A stretch of DNA of 40,618 bases, taken from positions 1 through 40,618 of the forward strand of contig NZ_JBHLXC010000014.1 in the NCBI RefSeq assembly GCF_042432495.1. Reading direction: 5' to 3'. Below, in pieces: positions 1 to 7,586 of this stretch. Both the position numbers and the translations under genes were made by a program. The notes under the pieces are model-generated. The model was given only the letters and a program-made list of their open reading frames with translations. It made no database searches and was not told the origin of the DNA. Every line of letters starts with the position of its first letter. Position 1 is the stretch's first letter. The stretch comes from Pseudochelatococcus lubricantis. Its GTDB lineage: Bacteria; Pseudomonadota; Alphaproteobacteria; Rhizobiales; Beijerinckiaceae.

Positions 1-68
1 CGGGATAGGCCCATCTCCATCAAATCTGCGTCAGAGCCAATTTTCCACGCCGAAACACAAGACAGAGG
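1..68 (+). repeat. 68-bp terminal inverted repeat, left copy
   Basis: Bases 1-68 are the exact reverse complement of bases 40551-40618; the match stops at base 69 (G against C). The repeat runs to the very edge of the window, so it may continue outside. The right-hand copy lies just upstream of a decayed IS21-type istA fragment, so I infer that the repeat is the non-coding leader of that insertion sequence. It could equally be the shared end of an assembly contig abutting two IS copies. Confidence 0.95.
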
Positions 69-153
69 GAGGCCGGGACGGATTTGAGTTGGTGCGGTCG
101 AGAGAGAGCGCCGCGCGGCTCGATCCTGTCCCGCTCTCCCGAGGTCTTCCCCC

Positions 154-972
154 ATGAACATGATTTCCGCATCCGCGACGGTGCAGTCCGCCGCGTCGCT
201 TCCGCTCACCTCCGACACCGATACCGCTGCGTCCATCTTCGTGGCGGCGGGGCTGCTGCTACCGCACCTCGAACGCGGTCAGCGTATCGACGCCGCCACG
301 CTGCGCGACGCGATGGAAGCGGCCTTCGGCGCTTCCGATTCCGCCGGCGCCTGGGACTGGAAAACCGCCTACGACGCCTGCGAGGCAGCGACCGTCCTGT
401 TTCTGCGCAAATACGGAAAGGCGCTTTTCCGTAAAGCCGGGTCTGCGGTCGATTGCCTGCCGCTGCTGGCGAAGATCGCCGGGCTGCTGCCGACGCATAC
501 CCGCCGGTCCGAGGAAGCCCAGACCTTCCAGCAGTTCTCGACCCCGATCCCCCTCGGCCTGATCGCGGCGACCGCCGCCGCCATCACGCCCGCCGACCGG
601 GTTCTCGAACCCTCGGCCGGGACCGGGCTGCTCGCCATCCTAGCCGAGATCGCCGGCGGCGCGCTGGTTCTGAACGAACTGGCCGAAACGCGGGCCGCGC
701 TTCTTTCCTCCCTCTTTCCGGCCCTTTCCGTCAAGGGTTTCGGTCGCCAGAAAGGACACACGGAAGTGTATCGGGGCGCCGAATATGTCGTGAACTTCCT
801 GCCCAAGATCCGTCTGGAAACCGTGGTCGCCGACGAACTCGTGGATCAGGTGCTGGCGGCGATCCGGCACTCCGCCGGCACGGGCAAGGTCGGCGACGGC
901 AAGCTCTTCGTCTGCGCCGTCGAGCAAGCCGTCCGCATACGTACAGGCGAAACCGGCGTCGACGCGCTCTGA
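154..972 (+). CDS. Chimeric ORF: strawberry-notch-type methylase N-terminus fused in frame to PII (GlnB/GlnK) C-terminus
   Basis: The 272-residue product has two unrelated parts. Residues 1 to about 193 look like the start of the large plasmid-borne strawberry-notch methylase/helicase proteins, including an AdoMet-binding motif LEPSAGTG at 151-158 and LNELAETR at 173-180; the family normally exceeds 1000 residues and the catalytic NPP(Y/F) motif is missing. From K194 (base 733) the sequence is PII: KGFGRQKGHTEVYRG corresponds to GlnB from K34, with T-loop tyrosines Y206 and Y211 (GlnB Y46, Y51), the B-loop TGKVGDGK at 243-250 and the C-terminal RIRTGETG. PII residues 1-33 are missing. Neither half should fold or work normally, so I read this as a recombination scar that happens to stay open. 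A natural fusion protein or an assembly misjoin are the alternatives. The ATG follows a GAGG-containing leader. Confidence 0.85.
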   Translation: MNMISASATVQSAASLPLTSDTDTAASIFVAAGLLLPHLERGQRIDAATLRDAMEAAFGASDSAGAWDWKTAYDACEAATVLFLRKYGKALFRKAGSAVDCLPLLAKIAGLLPTHTRRSEEAQTFQQFSTPIPLGLIAATAAAITPADRVLEPSAGTGLLAILAEIAGGALVLNELAETRAALLSSLFPALSVKGFGRQKGHTEVYRGAEYVVNFLPKIRLETVVADELVDQVLAAIRHSAGTGKVGDGKLFVCAVEQAVRIRTGETGVDAL

Positions 973-1099
973 ACCAAGCGGAAGTCCATATCCCGCGGCA
1001 TCCGACAGCACCCTCGCCAGCGCCTCAGCCTTTTGTCCTCTCTCCGACACGGCCGTGCGTCAGCATTTCCATAGGTTGCCACCCGTGTGGTTGCGAAAA

Positions 1100-1131
1100 A
1101 TCCGCGCGGCAATACGAACGTCCGCGCGGAT
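1100..1131 (-). terminator. Rho-independent terminator of the TctC/MmgE operon
   Basis: A perfect 10-bp stem (ATCCGCGCGG against CCGCGCGGAT) with a 12-nt loop lies about 20 bp past the stop codon of the minus-strand TctC gene. Read on the minus strand it is followed by a run of T residues (bases 1096-1100 are A on the plus strand), which is the intrinsic terminator layout. Confidence 0.75.
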
Positions 1132-1153
1132 CGTTATTGTGTACTAAAACGCT

Positions 1154-2134
1154 CTATTCAGGCTTGATGTTGGCTGCTTTGATAACCGGCGTCCACTTTT
1201 CAAGCTCTGATTTGAGGAAAGCGCGGAACTCCTCAGGTGAGGACGTTTTCACGACGGCGCCCTGTTTCATAAGCTCTTCACGCGTTTCAGGCGTATCGAA
1301 ACAACTACGGATCTCCCGATTGAGCTTCGCGATGATGGCCGGCGGCGTCTTGGATGGCGCCATGATGCCCTGCCAGAGAATGGCCTCCATCTCTGGATGG
1401 CCGAGTTCGTCCAGGCCCGGCGTGTCGGGCAGGATCGGGAACCGCTGCCGGCTGGAGACCGCCAGCGCCTTGACCATCTTACCCGCCACCTGTGCCTGAG
1501 CATTGATTGGTGAGGCGAAAGTGAACATCACCTCTCCCGTCACCACGGCGAGCAAGGCGGGGCCGCCGCCGCGATAGGGAACGTGAAGGAAGTTGGTCTT
1601 GGCGTGCTGCGTGAACAACTCTCCCGTCAGTTGGCCGAGGCTGCCCGAGCCGGCCGAACTCCAGGTGAGCGGATTGTCTTTTCGCGATTGCGCGAGGGCC
1701 ATCAGTTCCTCGAGCGAATTCGCGGGCACGGACGGGTGGACGACCAGAACGAGCGGACTCTCCATCAGCAGGCTGATCGGCGCAAAGTCGGCCGTCGGAT
1801 CGTAGGAGAGATTCGGATAGATTACTGTCGGCGATACATGTGTGCTGAGATGCGCGATAGTCAGCGTATAGCCGTCCGGCGGCGACTTGGCCACTTCGGC
1901 AGTCCCAATCGTCCCGCCGGCGCCCGCGCGATTTTCGATGATGAAACTCTGCCCCAAGCGGGGCGACAGTTTAAAGGCGGCGTAGCGGGCAATCTGATCT
2001 GAACTCGACGATGCTGATCCGGTAATGATCCGCACCATTCGGCTAGGATAGTTGTCGGCCTCGGCGGCCCAAGATCGTGTTGTCGCGGCTGGCAACGCCG
2101 CCATTGCCATCATCATCTGCCTACGGTTGAGCAT
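1154..2134 (-). CDS. TctC/Bug family periplasmic binding protein (orphan TTT receptor)
   Basis: This 326-residue protein has an N-terminal signal peptide (basic LNRRQ then a hydrophobic stretch ending near AWA), followed by the Bug/TctC pattern: NYPSRMVRIITG, the family segment IENRAGAGGTIG and PPDGYTL. Family members bind carboxylates in the periplasm for tripartite tricarboxylate transporters. There is no TctA/TctB membrane gene beside it; the only pair in the window lies 35 kb away, so it may share that permease or act only in sensing. I chose the ATG at 2134 over the TTG at 2140 because GGAGG lies 8 bp upstream. It sits 57 bp downstream of an MmgE/PrpD gene, likely in one operon, and is followed by a terminator. 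Confidence 0.9.
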   Translation of the reverse strand: MLNRRQMMMAMAALPAATTRSWAAEADNYPSRMVRIITGSASSSSDQIARYAAFKLSPRLGQSFIIENRAGAGGTIGTAEVAKSPPDGYTLTIAHLSTHVSPTVIYPNLSYDPTADFAPISLLMESPLVLVVHPSVPANSLEELMALAQSRKDNPLTWSSAGSGSLGQLTGELFTQHAKTNFLHVPYRGGGPALLAVVTGEVMFTFASPINAQAQVAGKMVKALAVSSRQRFPILPDTPGLDELGHPEMEAILWQGIMAPSKTPPAIIAKLNREIRSCFDTPETREELMKQGAVVKTSSPEEFRAFLKSELEKWTPVIKAANIKPE

Positions 2135-2191
2135 GGCCAAATCCTCCCATTCTAGCCAAATCTACCCAAGGGTTGTTTGTATTTATGCCCC

Positions 2192-3610
2192 TTATTCCCT
2201 GAGCAACGTCGTGAACCGGCGGATATCCTCTTCCTTGTCCAGCGCCATCAGCGCTGCCAGAAGGCGCTCCGACTGTGCCAGGTCGAACACTTCCTGGGCG
2301 CAATCAAGGAATTTTGTCCGCATCCACTTCGGATAATCCACCGTCGTGCGCCCTTCGGCGCTATCCAGATGGACCTTAAGCGTGCTTCCGTCGACCATAT
2401 GTACCGTCAGGTCGCAGACGTCCGAAAGGGTGTTGCCGCAGTCGACGGGCAGCACCTTGACGCGGTCCGCGAGCCGGCGCAGCTCCTGGCGCGCAGCGGA
2501 CTCGTCCGTGAAATGGGCGACCCCGAGCTTACCGTCCGTCAAGGCTGCCGAGACCAGATATTGCAGGCTGAACTTGCCTTCGTAGCCGCTGTTGTATGTC
2601 GGACGGTCAGTGTGGTGGGCTCGCCGCCGCTCGATTGCCACCTCGACCGACCGGATATCGTCCGGTGCCGGGGCATGGGTTGCGGCGACCCTGAGAGCGG
2701 CGTCGATCGCAGAATGTGTCGAACCGCAGCAAGGATAGCGCTTAAAACGCAGACCAGGATCGATGATCTCCAGCACAGGCGAAAACGACATGCTGTCCAG
2801 ATCGTATTTTCCGGGTCCGTTATAGACCTCGAAGAAGCCCTGTTTGGCTTCCAGCGCCCCTTCGGACGCGGTAACGCCGGCCTGCGCCATCAGTGCGGCA
2901 AGGGCTCCCTTGTGGCTAGCATGCCCTGCCTGGAAGGGCTTGGTGACCGTACCGACGTTCGACTTGATCCCGGATGCGAGGGAGGCAGCAATCCCGAGAG
3001 CGTGCTGCACTTTCGTCGCGTCAAGGCGGATGAGCCGTGCGACGGCAGCCGCGGCACCGAGTGCGCCCAGCGTCGACGTCGGATGCCAACCTTTGAAGTA
3101 ATGCTCGAAATTCACGGCGCGCGAGAATTTCATAGTGATTTCGTAGCCGACGACATATGCCTCAAGGATTTCGCGGCCGCTGCTGGCACGCTCCTCGCCT
3201 ACCGCGAGAACCGCCGGCAGCAGGGTGCAGGTCGGATGTCCTCCCTGGACGAAGCTTGAATCGTCGTAGTCGATCGCATGTCCAGCCGTCCCGTTGAAGA
3301 AAGCCGCATCGACAGCGCTGACGCGGGCCTGCGCACCGATCAAGGTGCACGTGCCCTTGGAACAAGCCGTTATATGGCTTTCCACGATCTTGGAAATAGG
3401 TTCAAGCGTGCCGGCTATCGCGGCGCCTATGAAATCGATGGCGGCAAACTTGGCGTACTCGATCGCCTCCGGCACAATCGACGAGGACGGCGTTTCCGCG
3501 ACATAGGCTGCAAGTGCGGGCAGATGCGGGTAGACCGGCGCCGAAGCGTCCCCGGAAAGCTCCCGATCGAACGACGACCCCGTCGTGGTTTGGCCTGGCG
3601 AATGTTCCAT
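2192..3610 (-). CDS. MmgE/PrpD family protein 1
   Basis: The product has 472 residues, within the normal range for MmgE/PrpD. This family includes 2-methylcitrate dehydratase, cis-aconitate decarboxylase and iminodisuccinate epimerase. Characteristic segments are present: GHAIDYDD, a histidine-bearing HPTSTLGALG, TKPFQAGHASHKG, FKRYPCCGSTH and GKFSLQY. These contain the histidine, lysine and tyrosine positions known from the cis-aconitate decarboxylase active site. It differs from the other four copies in the KPFQAGHAS and YPCCGSTH segments, so it is probably a separate subgroup. The ATG at 3610 was chosen because AGGGAGGA lies 9 bp upstream; an ORF extension to 3688 lacks such a site. It is transcribed divergently from the LysR gene, the classical arrangement for LysR control. 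The exact reaction is not deducible. Confidence 0.93.
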   Translation of the reverse strand: MEHSPGQTTTGSSFDRELSGDASAPVYPHLPALAAYVAETPSSSIVPEAIEYAKFAAIDFIGAAIAGTLEPISKIVESHITACSKGTCTLIGAQARVSAVDAAFFNGTAGHAIDYDDSSFVQGGHPTCTLLPAVLAVGEERASSGREILEAYVVGYEITMKFSRAVNFEHYFKGWHPTSTLGALGAAAAVARLIRLDATKVQHALGIAASLASGIKSNVGTVTKPFQAGHASHKGALAALMAQAGVTASEGALEAKQGFFEVYNGPGKYDLDSMSFSPVLEIIDPGLRFKRYPCCGSTHSAIDAALRVAATHAPAPDDIRSVEVAIERRRAHHTDRPTYNSGYEGKFSLQYLVSAALTDGKLGVAHFTDESAARQELRRLADRVKVLPVDCGNTLSDVCDLTVHMVDGSTLKVHLDSAEGRTTVDYPKWMRTKFLDCAQEVFDLAQSERLLAALMALDKEEDIRRFTTLLRE

Positions 3611-3805
3611 CGCTCTCATTCCTCCCTGACAGCAGCGGGCTTGCTGCGATGAGAGAAATTTAACTTTGGCCCGTTTCACTGTATGCACTCGGCACAGATA
3701 ATTACCGATGTCGAAACGGCATCACTTCAAGCGAAGCGATCCGCCGATCGCCGTGCCAGAAAAAATGAACCGCCGCCAAGGCAGGATATCGGGGGAGGAT
3801 GTTCA
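3611..3805. promoter_or_regulatory. Divergent promoter region between MmgE/PrpD 1 and LysR
   Basis: This 195-bp gap separates a minus-strand operon from a divergent LysR gene and must carry both promoters. LysR proteins typically bind such regions at T-N11-A sites, but I see no unambiguous one. There is no copy of the CGAAAATNATTTTCG palindrome here, so the block is probably outside the IclR-type regulon. Confidence 0.55.
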
Positions 3806-4708
3806 ATGCAGCTCGAAGCTCTTCAGTACTTCATCGCCGTCGTCGACGCGGGCTCTTTTCGCCAGGCGGCCGAGAATATTCATATTTCCCAATCGGCACT
3901 GAGCCGGCAGGTCGATAACCTGGAGAAAAGCGTCGGCGCCCAACTGCTTTCGCGGCTGGCGCGCGGCGTCGAGCTGACTGAAGCTGGCAGGATCTTCCTC
4001 TATACGGCGCGAACCATCCACGCGAGCCTGACTTTGGCGCATGACGAGATTACTGCGCTAGAGGGGCTGAACAAGGGAAAGATCCGGCTGGCCTCAGTCG
4101 AACCTTTCGCGGAACAGCTGCTGGCGGAGCTGATCTCCTCCTTCCAGAAAACTTACCCGGAAATCCAGTTCGATGTGCGTGTCGGCACATCGCGACGGGT
4201 CATAGAGCTGATCAATCAGGGGGTAGCGGAGATCGGCATCGCTTACAACGCAGCCCACGATCCTGCGCTGAAACTCTTGGCTCTGCTCGAACAGCCGCTC
4301 GTTGCTTTCCTGTCGTCGGAGCATCCGCTGGCCCATCAGCCAGCGTTATCGATCGCACATCTCGCCGGATTTCCGCTGGCTCTCGCCCCCGCCCGCTCGC
4401 AATCACGGCAGCTGGTGGACGCGGCGGCACGGCAGGCCGGCATCCAACTCACGGTCAGCGTCGAAAGCGATTCAGTAGCGCTGCGCCTGGCGATGGCCCG
4501 CAAGCCGCCGTTGGCGACAATCGCCGCTGCTATCGCGGGGCTCCCTGAGGTCAAGAATGGCAACCTTCTCTGCCGGCCGCTGCTTGACGAAGCGCTGCAG
4601 AAAAACAACATCGCCATCGTCTCCGTAAAAGGCCGCATACGCTCCAAGGCCGTGGTGAACTTCGAGCGCCACCTGTATCGGACCTTCCGCGGCTCAAACC
4701 CGTCGTAA
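3806..4708 (+). CDS. LysR family transcriptional regulator
   Basis: The 300-residue product has a canonical LysR winged helix-turn-helix at residues 1-60: MQLEALQYFIAVVDAGSFRQ, then AAENIHISQSALSRQVDNLE, followed by the periplasmic-binding-like effector domain. The start at 3806 is supported by GGGGGAGGA 7-8 bp upstream and by the standard LysR N-terminus. It lies between two minus-strand MmgE/PrpD genes, divergent from the first and convergent with the second, so it most likely controls the MmgE/PrpD 1-TctC operon in response to a carboxylate. The second MmgE/PrpD gene may or may not be a target. Confidence 0.95.
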   Translation: MQLEALQYFIAVVDAGSFRQAAENIHISQSALSRQVDNLEKSVGAQLLSRLARGVELTEAGRIFLYTARTIHASLTLAHDEITALEGLNKGKIRLASVEPFAEQLLAELISSFQKTYPEIQFDVRVGTSRRVIELINQGVAEIGIAYNAAHDPALKLLALLEQPLVAFLSSEHPLAHQPALSIAHLAGFPLALAPARSQSRQLVDAAARQAGIQLTVSVESDSVALRLAMARKPPLATIAAAIAGLPEVKNGNLLCRPLLDEALQKNNIAIVSVKGRIRSKAVVNFERHLYRTFRGSNPS

Positions 4709-4780
4709 GCTACCAGCCCCAAAGCGGTTCTGCCCTTGAACAGTGGAGAGCGGCTTCCTGAGATCCGTCAGGATACCGCT

Positions 4781-6175
4781 TCATGCGTTCGCATTATCGA
4801 CGTTAGTCTGGTTCCCAGTTCTCAGGAGGCTTGCAAGGACGCTTACGTCTTCTTCAAGCGACAGATTCTCGATGAACAGGAGAACCGCGTCGGCCGAGGC
4901 AGCAGAGATGCGGCCTGAAACACAGGAACGGAACTTGCTTATAAGGGCCTCGCGCGGCAGTGGACTACCTATCCAGCCGGTCAGTTCCTTCATTGTTTTT
5001 GACTGAGCACGCCCCCCACGCATCCGAATTTCCACGTCACACCACATCTTCATGAAATCTGACGGGATTGCGTCGTCCATCACAAGCGAAACCCTGGGCA
5101 GCAAGGAGGCGACGTCCACAGCATCCCTGCGCGGCTGCGAGAACGAATCCACGCCGACCACACCGTCCAGAAGCGCGATAGCGGCCGTGTATTGCACACT
5201 AAACTTCGCATCGAGACCGGATCGCGGCGCTGGGCGATTGACATAGTCAAAGCGCGGGAAAGTGACGATGACTTGCTCGATTTCATCGGGCTCGATCTGC
5301 ATTTCGGCCCGCAGGTGTAACGCTGCATCTATCACACGATGCGTAAAATAATTGCAGGGATATTTCTTAAATCCGACACCCGGGCTTACCATGTAAAAGG
5401 GATCGCCAAAATTCTCCGTCAATGCAGAATATTCGACATCGGTACCGACAAAGGTATCGAGTATGCCTTTTTCGCCGAACACATCCTCCGTGGCAGTCCA
5501 GCCAGCTTGGGCCAGAAGGGCGCATTCAACGCCCATTCGCGCGGCATGGCCGGCGTGGCTGGATTTGGTCATAGTGCCTGTATTCACCGCGAGCGCACCC
5601 GCGCGCGAGCCTGCCAGTCCAAGCGCCATGCCAAACTCGCGTGACGGCAGTTCAAGCAGTTTGGCAACGCCTGCCGCCGCGCCAAGTGTGCCGACGACGC
5701 CCGGCTTGTGAAAGCCCTGCCCGGCTGACCACCCGTGAGCGGCAAGACGCATGCGCCCCTGAAGCTCGAAAGCAACAGCAATAGCTTCTATCACCTTGGT
5801 ACCGGGCAACCCCTTCCATTCCGCTACTGCCAGGATCGCGGGAATTGTAGGTGATGAAGGATGGGTCAGCGGAAAGAAGGTACTGTCAAAATCCAAGGCA
5901 TGAGCCGCTATGCCATTGGCGAAGGCAGCCTGGACGACCGAGGTCCGTACATCGGTGCCGAATACTGTCGCCTGCGAGTTGCCCCCCATTTGCTCGATAT
6001 GGTCGCAAATGATCCGACATACGCCTAGCGGTTCGTCGATACCCGCCACGATGACACCCAACGTGTCCACCAGCACGTTTTGCACCACTGCAACCGTCTC
6101 GGGTGACAACAGGTCAAAACGCACCCCCGCGATCAGATCGACAACCTGCCGGGTTACTGCTTCACTGCCGATCAT
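4781..6175 (-). CDS. MmgE/PrpD family protein 2
   Basis: The product has 464 residues with the full MmgE/PrpD pattern: AHALDFDSTFFPLTHPSSPT near residues 95-115, TMTKSSHAGHAARMG, FKKYPCNYFTHRVIDAAL and AKFSVQYTAAIALLDG. The TMTK-S-HAGHAARMG and LLDG segments make it most like the MmgE/PrpD protein encoded at 21.5-22.8 kb. The start at 6175 follows AAAGGCG by 7 bp. It is a single gene with an AT-rich upstream region and converges on the LysR gene. It may dehydrate, epimerise or decarboxylate a polycarboxylate; the family does not allow a closer assignment. Confidence 0.92.
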   Translation of the reverse strand: MIGSEAVTRQVVDLIAGVRFDLLSPETVAVVQNVLVDTLGVIVAGIDEPLGVCRIICDHIEQMGGNSQATVFGTDVRTSVVQAAFANGIAAHALDFDSTFFPLTHPSSPTIPAILAVAEWKGLPGTKVIEAIAVAFELQGRMRLAAHGWSAGQGFHKPGVVGTLGAAAGVAKLLELPSREFGMALGLAGSRAGALAVNTGTMTKSSHAGHAARMGVECALLAQAGWTATEDVFGEKGILDTFVGTDVEYSALTENFGDPFYMVSPGVGFKKYPCNYFTHRVIDAALHLRAEMQIEPDEIEQVIVTFPRFDYVNRPAPRSGLDAKFSVQYTAAIALLDGVVGVDSFSQPRRDAVDVASLLPRVSLVMDDAIPSDFMKMWCDVEIRMRGGRAQSKTMKELTGWIGSPLPREALISKFRSCVSGRISAASADAVLLFIENLSLEEDVSVLASLLRTGNQTNVDNANA

Positions 6176-6527
6176 TGGGCATCGCCTTTCAATAATTTAT
6201 CGATCCAGAACAGCTACATAGATTAATTACACCATCTATCACGCTTACGGAGATGTAAAAGGGAGAATAAACCATATAATATTCCATAAAATACGCACAA
6301 TTCTTCTTTATAAGAATAAAAATTACATTTTTAACAAATATAAATGCCAGACAATTCGATACTTCTGCAAACTGTCAACCATTTTATTATCATCAATACT
6401 TCGCATGGGTCAGCAGGATCGACGCGATCGCGTGGCCGGAACCGGCAAGCACGTTGCCGGTTCCGGCCAGTGATACAACACTGCTCGCCAAGGCTAGCGG
6501 TTAGCTTGCCCGATGCGCCCCATTCGC
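6176..6527. other. Intergenic region: AT-rich promoter of MmgE/PrpD 2 and end of the ABC operon
   Basis: No gene is visible in these 352 bases. The part nearest the MmgE/PrpD gene (about 6190-6350) is very AT-rich and probably holds its promoter. It includes a loose palindrome AAAAATTACATTTTT at 6318-6332 that resembles the window's recurrent operator but has a 3-nt instead of a 1-nt centre. The part nearest the ABC ATPase gene carries a long perfect hairpin described separately. Confidence 0.7.
6433..6469 (-). terminator. Strong hairpin downstream of the ABC/beta-oxidation gene string
   Basis: A perfect 16-bp stem (TGGCCGGAACCGGCAA paired with TTGCCGGTTCCGGCCA) closes a 5-nt loop, GCACG. 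It lies 58 bp past the stop of the ABC ATPase gene, the last gene of a long minus-strand string. There is no clear T-run after it, so it could act as a terminator with help or as an mRNA 3'-end stabiliser. Confidence 0.6.
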
Positions 6528-7586
6528 CTAGCTAGGAAACAGGATTGCTGCTTCGGACGGGATGTGCGCAAAGACCCGCTTTGCCGCGATCTGGCGCGGC
6601 GACTGGATACGGAATGCCACCGAAGAAAGTGTGGCCTCGTACTGATAGACGGACCCAAGATAGACCGGCGGGCCAATGTCCACCTCTAGCGTGTTCTGCT
6701 GTGGTCCATCGACAAGTTCAATCCGCTCGGGGCGAACGGCCATTTTGACTGCCCTCCCCGGTCCGACTGAACTGGGAACACGCATTTGAGCATCATTCGC
6801 CAGCTGAATGGTTGCGATGCCGTCGTCGTTGGCGATAACCCTGCCGTCGAAGAAGTTGGCCGAACCGAGGAAGTCTGCAACGAAAGGAGTTGCAGGACGC
6901 TCGTAGAGTTCTTGCGGCGTGCCGATCTGCAAGATCTTGCCCCGGTTCATGACAACGATCCGGTCCGAGATAGCCAGCGCCTCGAACTGATCGTGGGTAA
7001 CATAGATTGTTGTGACCCCGAGGCGTTGCTGCAATTCGCGCAGCCAGACCCTGGCTCGCTCGCGCAGTTTTGCATCGAGATTGGACAGGGGCTCATCCAG
7101 AAGCAGCACCTCAGGACGGTAGACAAGCGCACGCGCCAGCGCCACGCGCTGCTGCTGGCCGCCCGAAAGCTCGAACGGATAGCGGTCAGCGAACTCAAGC
7201 ATCTCGACAAGCGTCAGGGCTTCCTCAATCGCTGCCTGCTGCGCGCGCCCGGATATCTTTCTGAGCTTGAGCGGAAACGCAAGGTTCTGACGTGCGGTCA
7301 TGTGCGGCCACAGGGCATAACTTTGAAACACCAGACCGAGGTTCCGCTTTTCCGCAGGAACGGAGATCGAGCGAGAACTATCATAGAAATAGCGGTCGCC
7401 GATCCTTATCGAGCCAGCTGTTGGCGTGTCGAGGCCAGCGATGGAAAACAGCGTCGTCGACTTGCCGCAACCTGAGGGGCCGAGAAAGGTCAGAAACTCG
7501 CCGCCCTTGACGGTAAGCGACATGTCATCGACAGCCTTGAAGCTGGCATAACTGCGCGAGAAGTTTTCGATAACAAGATCAGCCAT
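6528..7586 (-). CDS. ABC transporter ATP-binding protein (Fe3+/spermidine-type, FbpC/PotA-like)
   Basis: The 352-residue protein has Walker A GPSGCGKS (36-43), Q-loop FQSY (87-90), signature LSGGQQQR (140-147), Walker B LLLDEP (161-166) and a C-terminal TOBE-like region, the standard plan of importer ATPases of the PotA/FbpC group. It overlaps the permease gene by 8 bp, so the two are translated together. No binding-protein gene is adjacent; the only candidate of the right type is at 16.9-17.9 kb on the same strand. Since everything around it handles acyl-CoA, the cargo is more likely an organic acid or its metal complex than free iron, but this is inference. Confidence 0.95.
   Translation of the reverse strand: MADLVIENFSRSYASFKAVDDMSLTVKGGEFLTFLGPSGCGKSTTLFSIAGLDTPTAGSIRIGDRYFYDSSRSISVPAEKRNLGLVFQSYALWPHMTARQNLAFPLKLRKISGRAQQAAIEEALTLVEMLEFADRYPFELSGGQQQRVALARALVYRPEVLLLDEPLSNLDAKLRERARVWLRELQQRLGVTTIYVTHDQFEALAISDRIVVMNRGKILQIGTPQELYERPATPFVADFLGSANFFDGRVIANDDGIATIQLANDAQMRVPSSVGPGRAVKMAVRPERIELVDGPQQNTLEVDIGPPVYLGSVYQYEATLSSVAFRIQSPRQIAAKRVFAHIPSEAAILFPS

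Noticed and set aside
6318..6332. AAAAATTACATTTTT palindrome upstream of MmgE/PrpD 2 as another IclR-type operator
   Set aside because: The centre is 3 nt instead of 1 nt and the outer C-G pairs are absent; in AT-rich DNA this can arise by chance.
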